A stretch of 5,046 nucleotides of DNA from Planctomycetota bacterium (GTDB taxonomy: Bacteria > Planctomycetota > Phycisphaerae > Sedimentisphaerales > Anaerobacaceae): assembly GCA_026386835.1 (NCBI GenBank), contig JAPLMV010000019.1, positions 1 to 5,046 on the forward strand. Direction: 5' to 3'. Positions 1 through 4,358 of this stretch are shown here, one piece after another. The position numbers and the translations under genes were made by a program. How positions within the stretch are numbered: position 1 is the first letter of the stretch; the number at the start of each line of letters is the position of its first letter. The notes under the pieces are model-generated. The model was not told the origin of the DNA. It saw only the letters and a program-made list of their open reading frames with translations, and searched no databases.

Positions 1-2
1 AA

Positions 3-29
3 ACGGCCAAAAAGAAAACCGACAAGTAA
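3..29 (+). CDS. C-terminal tail of an upstream gene, possibly trigger factor (partial)
   Basis: Reading from base 3 gives Thr-Ala-Lys-Lys-Lys-Thr-Asp-Lys and then a TAA stop at 27-29. A lysine-rich tail like this is common at the end of trigger factor (tig). Trigger factor, the ribosome-bound chaperone, often lies just before clpP in bacteria. Only eight codons are visible, so both the frame and the identity are inferred. An alternative frame starting at base 2 stays open to about 88 but gives a less gene-like peptide. Confidence 0.35.
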   Translation, partial: TAKKKTDK

Positions 30-50
30 GATTGTCCGATAGTATTCAAA

Positions 51-67
51 CTGACCGAGATGGTCGG
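51..67 (+). other. Small hairpin after the upstream gene
   Basis: CTGACC (51-56) can pair with GGTCGG (62-67) across a five-base loop, giving six pairs including one G-T. It lies 21 bases after the stop of the upstream gene, where a terminator would be expected. No T-run follows, so it is at best a weak or factor-assisted terminator. Confidence 0.25.
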
Positions 68-70
68 CTT

Positions 71-105
71 AAGAAACTAAAAGCTTAAAACTAAAAACTC
101 AAAAC
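71..105 (+). repeat. Degenerate heptanucleotide tandem repeat, TAAAAAC type
   Basis: This stretch divides into five consecutive 7-base units: AAGAAAC, TAAAAGC, TTAAAAC, TAAAAAC and TCAAAAC. The consensus is TAAAAAC. It fills much of the spacer before the first clpP gene. The unit length is not a multiple of three, so it is not a remnant of coding sequence. An inverted version of the same unit lies on the other side of that gene (789-809). Its function is unknown; slipped-strand expansion is the simplest origin. Confidence 0.7.
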
Positions 106-142
106 TGTTGAATTAAAGACTGAATTAACAAAGGGAAGACAG

Positions 143-781
143 ATGATTGAATATCCGGAAAAGGTTTTTGCAGGTAGTATTATGAATTCGCATCTGGAGA
201 CTCGTGGCAGTTATCAGCGGACTCGCGAGATGACGCTGGACGATATGCTGCTTGACAACAGGATTGTATTTTTGATTGGCGAGATATCATACGGCAGGGC
301 AGCGGAAGTGATTATGAAGTTATTGTATTTGGATAATCTCAAGCGTGACAGCGAAATCAGTCTGTATATCAATTCTCCCGGCGGGGGCGTTGATGACACG
401 ATGGCGATTTATGACACGATGCAATTTATCGGCTCGCCTGTGGCGACTTTCTGTATCGGTCGTGCCGAATCTGGCGGAGCGGTGATACTGGCAGCGGGCA
501 CAAAGGGCAAACGTCATGCGCTGCCTCACGCAAAGATTATGCTTCACCAGCCGTGGGGCGGTGTGACGGGTCAGGCGGCGGATATTAAAATCCAGGCACA
601 GGAAATCCTCAAGGCCAAGGCTATGATGAACGAGATACTGTCCAAGCATACAGGTCAGCCGGTAGAAAGAATTGCCGCAGAGACCGAACGAGACAGATAT
701 ATGTCCGCTGAGGAGGCACTTGCATACGGCCTGATAGATGAGGTGCTCAAAGAAGATAGCAAAATGGAAGTGAAGAAATAA
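143..781 (+). CDS. clpP: ATP-dependent Clp protease proteolytic subunit, copy 1 (atypical nucleophile loop)
   Basis: This is a cytoplasmic serine protease subunit of the ClpP family (S14), which forms double heptameric rings that degrade proteins fed in by a Clp ATPase. The 212 residues are close to the usual length of about 200. The catalytic triad is visible as Ser110, His135 (in Leu-His-Gln-Pro) and Asp184 (in Glu-Arg-Asp-Arg). The substrate-binding Tyr-Ile-Asn-Ser-Pro-Gly-Gly stretch is at 75-81 and the His-Thr-Gly-Gln helix region at 169-172. Two things are odd. The nucleophile sits in Ala-Glu-Ser-Gly-Gly, not Ala-Ala-Ser-Met-Gly, and the N-terminal 30 residues lack the usual Arg-Gly-Glu-Arg axial-loop sequence. 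The ATG start is preceded by a purine-rich AAGGGAAG site. It is probably co-transcribed with the second clpP, 36 bases downstream with no terminator between. Confidence 0.96.
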   Translation: MIEYPEKVFAGSIMNSHLETRGSYQRTREMTLDDMLLDNRIVFLIGEISYGRAAEVIMKLLYLDNLKRDSEISLYINSPGGGVDDTMAIYDTMQFIGSPVATFCIGRAESGGAVILAAGTKGKRHALPHAKIMLHQPWGGVTGQAADIKIQAQEILKAKAMMNEILSKHTGQPVERIAAETERDRYMSAEEALAYGLIDEVLKEDSKMEVKK

Positions 782-788
782 GAAGAAG

Positions 789-809
789 TTCATAGTTTTT
801 AATTTTTAG
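789..809 (-). repeat. Short heptad array, inverted TAAAAAC type
   Basis: Three 7-base units, TTCATAG, TTTTTAA and TTTTTAG, run in step between the two clpP genes. The last two match at 6 of 7 positions. The reverse complement of TTTTTAG is CTAAAAA, a rotation of the TAAAAAC unit found before the first clpP gene. The end of the array overlaps the ribosome binding site of the second clpP (AGAGGA at 808-813). The array is short and AT-rich, so chance similarity is possible. Confidence 0.5.
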
Positions 810-817
810 AGGAAAAG

Positions 818-1465
818 ATGGCCATAGATCAATATTTAGTACCGATAGTAATAGAGAAGACCGGACGAGGCGAACGGGCTTATGATATTTATTCAAGACT
901 TCTCAAGGACAGGATAATATTTCTTGGCGGCCCTGTCAATGATGAGTCAGCCAATCTGATTATCGCCCAGATGCTGTTTTTGAGTAATGAGGACAGCAAG
1001 ACGGATATTCATTTTTACATCAATTCTCCTGGCGGGGCAATCACGTCTGGTCTTGCGATTTATGATACGATGCAGTTTTTGCGGTGCGATGTGGCAACAT
1101 ACTGCGTTGGACAGGCTGCGAGCATGGGAGCTGTTCTGCTGGCAGGGGGCAGGAATGGAAAGAGGTTCCTTTTGCAAAACAGCAGGGTGCTTCTTCATCA
1201 GCCGCTGATAGCAGGCGTGCTCGAGGGTACGGCAACGGACCTTGACATTGAAGCAAAAGAGATATTGCGGCTTCGGGCGAGGCTTTATAATATATTGGCA
1301 CAGCATACAGGACAGGCGGCAGAAAAGATTGAAAAGGACTGCGACCGAAATCTCTGGCTGGAAGCGAACGAGGCGATAAATTACGGGCTTGTTGACAGGA
1401 TACTTCAGAAGGCGCCGGAGCTTGTAAAGGACAATGATGATAAGCAGGGCGAAAAGGTTCAGTAA
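818..1465 (+). CDS. clpP: ATP-dependent Clp protease proteolytic subunit, copy 2 (catalytic Asp replaced by Asn)
   Basis: This 215-residue protein is closer to classic ClpP than its neighbour. The N-terminus keeps Val-Pro-Ile-Val-Ile-Glu followed by Arg-Gly-Glu-Arg at 17-20, which forms the axial loops that meet the ATPase. The nucleophile Ser102 lies in Gly-Gln-Ala-Ala-Ser-Met-Gly (98-104) and His127 in Leu-His-Gln-Pro. By alignment with E. coli ClpP, the catalytic Asp is Asn178 (codon AAT at 1349-1351), in Asp-Arg-Asn-Leu. The preceding Asp-Arg pair at 176-177, known in other ClpPs as an oligomer contact, is kept. A two-residue expansion follows Gln-Pro-Leu in the handle region that joins the two rings. 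It may be active only when stacked on copy 1, as in Listeria ClpP1/ClpP2, where ClpP1 also has Asn here. AGAGGA at 808-813 supports the ATG. The C-terminal 15 residues are charged and probably disordered. Confidence 0.97.
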   Translation: MAIDQYLVPIVIEKTGRGERAYDIYSRLLKDRIIFLGGPVNDESANLIIAQMLFLSNEDSKTDIHFYINSPGGAITSGLAIYDTMQFLRCDVATYCVGQAASMGAVLLAGGRNGKRFLLQNSRVLLHQPLIAGVLEGTATDLDIEAKEILRLRARLYNILAQHTGQAAEKIEKDCDRNLWLEANEAINYGLVDRILQKAPELVKDNDDKQGEKVQ

Positions 1466-1500
1466 AATAGCGGACAGCGTGCAGCGGACAGCGTACAGTA
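1466..1500 (+). repeat. Degenerate heptanucleotide tandem repeat, ACAGCG type (upstream copy)
   Basis: Five 7-base units start right after the stop of the second clpP: AATAGCG, GACAGCG, TGCAGCG, GACAGCG and TACAGTA. GACAGCG occurs twice exactly. The same family of units recurs at 2226-2260 in the same orientation, so the two arrays bracket the lipoprotein gene. The function is unknown. Confidence 0.75.
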
Positions 1501-1504
1501 AAAA

Positions 1505-1528
1505 GGTGGGGTAGAGACCCCACCCTAC
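1505..1528 (+). repeat. GGTGGGGT hairpin element, copy 1
   Basis: GGTGGGGT (1505-1512), an AGAG loop and ACCCCACC (1517-1524) form a perfect 8-pair hairpin, followed by CTAC. Twenty of 24 or more bases match the element at 2198-2221. No T-run follows here, so it is unlikely to be a strong intrinsic terminator. It looks like a dispersed palindromic (REP-like) repeat, or an RNA hairpin in the clpP-lipoprotein message. Confidence 0.7.
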
Positions 1529-1567
1529 GTGAGCCATTAAATCGGTTAGTTTGAGAAAGGTAAACAA

Positions 1568-2167
1568 GTGAAAACGGCGGCAAGGATTTTTTTGGCGGGA
1601 TGCATGCTTGTTTTTTTCGCTGGATGCGAAGACGCCCATAAAGCTGCGAGGGAAAAGGGCGATATCCTGGCGGGCGAGAAAAAAGAGCTTCAGTATCAGT
1701 TAGAGCAGTGCAATACCGAGAACGATATCCTCAAAAAACAGGTTGAGGTTCTGGCGGGGATTAAACAGGATGTGAGATTCGAAAATCTGTATCACATCCA
1801 GAGCGTGAAGCTCACAAAACATACCGGGTTTTATGATAAAAATAAGGACGGGAAAAAAGAGTCGCTGATAGTATATCTTCAGCCGATGGATGAACAGGGT
1901 GACATAGTCAAGGCGACGGGTGCGGCAGATGTCGAGCTTTGGGACCTGAACAAAAAAGACGGCGAGGCGATGCTGGGCAAATGGCGTGTGGAGCCAAATG
2001 AACTCAAGACGCTGTGGTTTACAACGTTTTTGGCCATAAATTACCGGCTGACATTCGATGTAGCGGACAAGGTTGAGGAGCTTAAAGAACCGCTGACCGT
2101 CAAGGTGATTTTCACCGATTATCTGACCGGCAAGGTATTCAACGAGCAGGCGGTAGTAAAACCGTAG
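1568..2167 (+). CDS. Predicted lipoprotein with coiled coil and beta-rich domain, function unknown
   Basis: I cannot assign a function. The GTG start is supported by AGAAAGG at 1554-1560, seven bases upstream. Residues 1-19 form a lipoprotein signal: basic Lys2 and Arg6, a hydrophobic core, then Phe-Ala-Gly-Cys with the lipidated Cys at 20. Glu21 follows, and Phe at -3 is less common than Leu. Residues 34-62 form a short coiled coil, with core positions in a 4-3 pattern (41, 45, 48, 52, 55, 59, 62), which suggests self-association. Residues 70-199 look beta-rich. They include Asp-Lys-Asn-Lys-Asp-Gly at 90-95, which resembles a calcium-binding loop, then Tyr-Leu-Gln-Pro-Met-Asp and a Gly-Asp-Ile-Val-Lys stretch. 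I recall similar domains in other planctomycete lipoproteins. It probably acts in the cell envelope. Arrays of 7-base repeats and GGTGGGGT hairpins lie on both sides of it. Confidence 0.85.
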   Translation: MKTAARIFLAGCMLVFFAGCEDAHKAAREKGDILAGEKKELQYQLEQCNTENDILKKQVEVLAGIKQDVRFENLYHIQSVKLTKHTGFYDKNKDGKKESLIVYLQPMDEQGDIVKATGAADVELWDLNKKDGEAMLGKWRVEPNELKTLWFTTFLAINYRLTFDVADKVEELKEPLTVKVIFTDYLTGKVFNEQAVVKP

Positions 2168-2197
2168 AACCCGTATCTTGTGATTTGTAGCTAAAAT

Positions 2198-2226
2198 GGT
2201 GGGGTAAAGACCTCACCCTACTTTTT
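2198..2226 (+). terminator. GGTGGGGT hairpin element, copy 2, with T-run
   Basis: GGTGGGGT (2198-2205), an AAAG loop and ACCTCACC (2210-2217) pair over 8 positions with one G-U. CTAC and five Ts (2222-2226) follow. It is the second copy of the element at 1505-1528. Here the T-run makes it a plausible intrinsic terminator for the lipoprotein gene, though the four bases between stem and Ts weaken the case. Confidence 0.5.
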
Positions 2227-2252
2227 ATAGCATACAGCGTACAGCGTATATA
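2224..2252 (+). promoter_or_regulatory. Possible sigma-70-type promoter giving a leaderless methyltransferase mRNA
   Basis: TTTATA (2224-2229) and TATATA (2247-2252) are 17 bases apart, the standard -35/-10 spacing. The -35 matches TTGACA at 4 of 6. Transcription would start around 2259-2261, at or next to the ATG at 2261, which has no clear Shine-Dalgarno site. Both boxes lie in or beside the 7-base repeat array, so the AT-rich matches could be chance. Confidence 0.25.
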
Positions 2253-2260
2253 GTATAAAG
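2226..2260 (+). repeat. Degenerate heptanucleotide tandem repeat, ACAGCG type (downstream copy)
   Basis: Five 7-base units, TATAGCA, TACAGCG, TACAGCG, TATATAG and TATAAAG, end exactly at the base before the methyltransferase ATG. TACAGCG is repeated exactly. The array takes up the whole space where a leader and ribosome binding site would normally lie. Confidence 0.7.
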
Positions 2261-3211
2261 ATGGCAAAGAGTAAACGTGCAGAGAGAAATAGGACGTTGA
2301 GCATAATAGCGGGGGAGATTTCACGGTACAAAAAACGGCTGATTAGACTGCAAAGGCCTGCAAAGGTCGGTGATATTCTAAACAAGACCATTTGCCAGGA
2401 TATTTTTGAGGCGGCGGAGTTTTTGCCGCATGGGTTTGCGGATTTGTTATTTATCGACCCGCCTTATAATCTCGACAAGAAATTCAACGTGAAAAGTTTC
2501 AGGAAGAAGACGTTAGAGGATTATGCCGGCTGGGTTGATGTGTGGCTTGGGAAGCTGGTGAAAATTTTAAAGCCCACGGCCTCGATTTATATATGTTCGG
2601 ACTGGCGGTCATCGACGGCAGTGCATGAAGTTGCGCAGAAGTATTTTAAGGTAAGAAATCGAATTACATGGGAGCGGGAAAAGGGGCGGGGGGCATTATC
2701 GAACTGGAAGAACTGCTCGGAGGACATCTGGTTCTGCACTATGTCGGGGAATTTTACATTCAACAGCGATGCGGTAAAAATCAAGAGAAAGGTAATCGCA
2801 CCATATACGGAGAACGGCAGGCCAAAAGACTGGGAAAAATCTGAGAAGGGGAATTTTCGGCTGACGTTTCCATCGAATATGTGGACGGATTTAACGGTGC
2901 CCTTCTGGTCGATGCCGGAAAATACGGAGCATCCGACGCAGAAGCCGGAAAAGCTTCTTGCGAAAATCATCCTTGCAAGCTCGAAGGCGGGCGATATTGT
3001 GTTTGACCCGTTCTGCGGGTCGGGGACGACCTCTGTTGCGGCAAGGAAACTTGGTAGGAATTTTGTCGGGGTGGAAATGGATGAAATGTACTGCTGCCTT
3101 GCGGAAAAGAGACTTGCGTTGGCTGATTTGGATAAAACGATTCAGGGCTACAGCGATGGGGTTTTCTTTGAGCGAAATACGAAGGCAGAACAAAAGGTGA
3201 GAAGAAGATAA
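2261..3211 (+). CDS. DNA methyltransferase, beta class (N6-adenine or N4-cytosine), probably orphan
   Basis: This 316-residue enzyme transfers a methyl group from S-adenosylmethionine to an exocyclic amino group in DNA. The catalytic motif Asp-Pro-Pro-Tyr is at 66-69, and the cofactor motif Phe-Asp-Pro-Phe-Cys-Gly-Ser-Gly-Thr-Thr comes later, at 248-257. The order catalytic then cofactor defines the beta class. Asp-Pro-Pro-Tyr is more usual for N6-adenine, though N4-cytosine cannot be excluded. His-Pro-Thr-Gln-Lys-Pro at 224-229 is the usual lead-in to the cofactor half. Residues 133-220 probably carry target recognition. Gln-Gly-Tyr-Ser-Asp-Gly at 295-300 and Glu-Arg-Asn-Thr at 304-307 recall a methylase subfamily whose target I cannot name. 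The ATG at 2261 lacks a Shine-Dalgarno site; a TTG at 2297 (codon 13) is a less likely alternative. No nuclease, specificity subunit or repair gene lies nearby, so it may act alone in regulation or protection. Confidence 0.93.
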   Translation: MAKSKRAERNRTLSIIAGEISRYKKRLIRLQRPAKVGDILNKTICQDIFEAAEFLPHGFADLLFIDPPYNLDKKFNVKSFRKKTLEDYAGWVDVWLGKLVKILKPTASIYICSDWRSSTAVHEVAQKYFKVRNRITWEREKGRGALSNWKNCSEDIWFCTMSGNFTFNSDAVKIKRKVIAPYTENGRPKDWEKSEKGNFRLTFPSNMWTDLTVPFWSMPENTEHPTQKPEKLLAKIILASSKAGDIVFDPFCGSGTTSVAARKLGRNFVGVEMDEMYCCLAEKRLALADLDKTIQGYSDGVFFERNTKAEQKVRRR

Positions 3212-3214
3212 AAA

Positions 3215-3235
3215 ATCAAACATCAAGAATAAAAA
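3215..3235 (+). repeat. Weak heptad array after the methyltransferase
   Basis: Three 7-base units, ATCAAAC, ATCAAGA and ATAAAAA, run in step just after the methyltransferase stop. The first two match at 5 of 7. Alone this would not be notable in AT-rich DNA; it is listed because the other + strand spacers show the same period. Confidence 0.35.
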
Positions 3236-3255
3236 TTTTGGATTCGGCAATAGAA

Positions 3256-3286
3256 AAAGGGCTGTGTTTTTTGAACACAGCCCTTT
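3256..3286. terminator. Bidirectional intrinsic terminator between convergent genes
   Basis: A perfect 13-pair stem joins 3256-3268 and 3274-3286 (core GGGCTGTG with CACAGCCC) around a five-base TTTTG loop. On the - strand the stem is followed by a run of five Ts, making a strong end for PEP-CTERM gene A. On the + strand it is followed by TTTAATTT, enough to end the methyltransferase message. An identical stem follows PEP-CTERM gene B. Confidence 0.9.
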
Positions 3287-3320
3287 AATTTGTAATTGCG
3301 TTAAAGTTTTGTCTTTGAGT

Positions 3321-3935
3321 TTATGCTTTGCGTTTTCTCAGCAGGGTCAATACACCTAAACCCAAAAGAGCGATTGTTGCCGGCTCTGGAATACAGATTG
3401 TATCAACGTGGATGTAATCCAAGACAGCGAGGGCTCCTGGTGCTGCCCAAATCACGAAGCCGATCTTTTCAACCTCTGGATTGGGCCAGATTTTGAAACC
3501 GAATTCAGCAACGCCTTGTCCTGGGAGGACCGAATATTTAAAGGGGATATTAGTTGGGGTTGCCACTATTGAGACCCACGCCGGGTCAACCACATTGCTG
3601 CCGATATCGACCCAAATCACCTTGTACTCGTTGAGATCCAGATAGTTTGGAATTTCCAAATTAACGGATATTCTCTGATTACTGGTGATACTGCTGATGT
3701 TGTCCCATGTGCCGTTGATTGTCGCTGTGACTCTGTTAGGGACTGGATTGGATACGACTTCCGGTTCGGCTGTATATCCACCACCGGAAGGCACAATGTA
3801 GCCGGGGGTAAAATCCCAAAATTGATGCGTAGAACCAACGGCACCTTCGTTCCACGATCCGAGACTTTGATTTAGAGTGGCCAACGCAGGCACGGCCAAA
3901 CATAACACCACTACCACAAAAACTAATTTTTTCAT
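3321..3935 (-). CDS. PEP-CTERM sorting domain protein A (secreted, exosortase substrate)
   Basis: This 204-residue protein is exported and probably processed by an exosortase, which recognises the C-terminal tail. Residues 1-19 form a signal peptide (Met-Lys-Lys, then a Val/Leu-rich core) with likely cleavage after Ala-Leu-Ala at 17-19. The PEP motif is Pro183-Glu184-Pro185, followed by a hydrophobic segment and a final Arg-Lys-Arg-Lys-Ala. The mature region (20-180) looks like a single beta-rich domain with Ile-Trp-Val-Asp-Ile-Gly, Phe-Gly-Phe-Lys-Ile-Trp-Pro-Asn-Pro and Leu-Asp-Tyr-Ile-His-Val-Asp stretches; its function is unknown. The ATG at 3935 is chosen because GGAGG (3948-3944) lies eight bases before it. 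A TTG at 3950 would extend the frame, but it overlaps that ribosome binding site. Gene B is a diverged duplicate. No exosortase gene is in the window. Confidence 0.92.
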   Translation of the reverse strand: MKKLVFVVVVLCLAVPALATLNQSLGSWNEGAVGSTHQFWDFTPGYIVPSGGGYTAEPEVVSNPVPNRVTATINGTWDNISSITSNQRISVNLEIPNYLDLNEYKVIWVDIGSNVVDPAWVSIVATPTNIPFKYSVLPGQGVAEFGFKIWPNPEVEKIGFVIWAAPGALAVLDYIHVDTICIPEPATIALLGLGVLTLLRKRKA

Positions 3936-3943
3936 TTTCTCTT

Positions 3944-3948
3944 CCTCC
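3944..3948 (-). promoter_or_regulatory. Shine-Dalgarno site deciding the start of PEP-CTERM gene A
   Basis: GGAGG on the - strand lies eight bases before the ATG at 3935-3933. It rules out the upstream in-frame TTG at 3950-3948, which would place the ribosome binding site inside the coding region. Confidence 0.85.
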
Positions 3949-3991
3949 AAAATTTAAGTTATAATGTTTCCAAGCAGTGAGGCCGATGTTA
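3949..3991 (-). promoter_or_regulatory. Conserved upstream box of PEP-CTERM gene A
   Basis: These 43 bases before the ribosome binding site match the same region of gene B (4993-5035) at all but one base. On the - strand they contain TATAAC (3963-3958), a possible -10 box, but no convincing -35 at the usual distance. Beyond 3991 the two copies diverge. The box is probably a promoter or a binding site that gives both genes the same control, or it simply marks the edge of the duplicated unit. Confidence 0.5.
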
Positions 3992-4290
3992 CATGGAAAG
4001 AAAGGGGAATACTCATTCTGACTATGAGCACAAAATCAACACTTTCTTTCCTTCTTCTCATCACTCTCACTCTTCTTCACTTTCTTTTTTTTGCAAGTCC
4101 AGAAAACAGACCTACCCAACATTCACATATTCTACACCCCCTCCCCGTAATGTCAAGTAATAAATGTAAGAAAATATGGGTTTTATTGAAATTTTTTAAG
4201 ATTTTCCCGAACTTATGCTTCAAAGCCTCGATTTTAGCCCAAAAACGCGATAAAATCCGGCAAAATTTTTATAATTTTAAAGCCTGAATT
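3992..4290. other. Non-coding spacer between the two PEP-CTERM units
   Basis: No convincing gene is present in these 299 bases. The + strand from 4042 to 4092 has 47 pyrimidines in 51 bases and no G. G is also absent from about 4112 to 4146. The rest is AT-rich. A + strand frame from 3964 to 4287 is open for 107 codons. It begins in the duplicated upstream box, has no ribosome binding site, and owes its hydrophobic segment to the pyrimidine run, so I do not call it. The spacer lies upstream of gene A and may hold its distal regulatory DNA. Confidence 0.6.
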
Positions 4291-4293
4291 GAA

Positions 4294-4324
4294 AAAGGGC
4301 TGTGTTTTTTGAACACAGCCCTTT
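4294..4324 (-). terminator. Intrinsic terminator of PEP-CTERM gene B
   Basis: A perfect 13-pair stem joins 4294-4306 and 4312-4324 around a TTTTG loop, followed on the - strand by five Ts. It is identical to the hairpin after gene A. It should stop transcription of gene B before the spacer and gene A, so the two genes are probably separate units and not an operon. Confidence 0.88.
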
Positions 4325-4358
4325 AATTTGTAATTGCGTTAAAGTTTTGTCTTTGTGT

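Larger units (their letters stand above)
3253..3991 (-). repeat. Duplicated PEP-CTERM gene unit, copy A
   Basis: This 739-base unit contains a terminator hairpin, the coding region, the ribosome binding site and an upstream box, and is repeated at 4291-5035 in the same orientation. The two ends are almost identical between copies: about 1 difference in the 68 non-coding bases at the terminator end and 1 in 43 in the upstream box. The middle of the coding region has diverged strongly, with small indels netting 6 bases. The copies are separated by about 300 unrelated bases. Confidence 0.9.

Noticed and set aside
71..105. The heptad array as a CRISPR array
   Set aside because: Units are 7 bases with no spacers, far from CRISPR repeat-spacer structure, and no cas gene is present.
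109..128. Direct repeat TGAATTAA (109-116 and 121-128) before clpP copy 1 as an operator
   Set aside because: It is short, AT-rich and 12 bases apart, with no recognisable promoter around it; chance is likely.
320..793. Long - strand open frame opposite clpP copy 1
   Set aside because: It lies antisense to a gene with clear family motifs, is rich in Cys, His and Arg with no recognisable domain, and has no ribosome binding site that I can see.
947..1639. Two long overlapping - strand open frames opposite clpP copy 2
   Set aside because: They are antisense to ClpP, run through the hairpin and heptad repeats, and show no protein-like pattern.
2177..2190. Possible further heptads (CTTGTGA, TTTGTAG) after the lipoprotein gene
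   Set aside because: Only two units with partial matching; too weak to list beside the clear arrays.
2587..3250. Two - strand open frames opposite the methyltransferase
   Set aside because: They are shadows of the methyltransferase; the longer motifs are all in the + strand frame.
3964..4287. A 107-codon + strand open frame with a hydrophobic stretch near its N-terminus
   Set aside because: It starts inside the duplicated upstream box, has no ribosome binding site, and its Leu/Phe-rich segment is a by-product of the pyrimidine run. The box at the other copy does not lead into a similar frame in the visible sequence.
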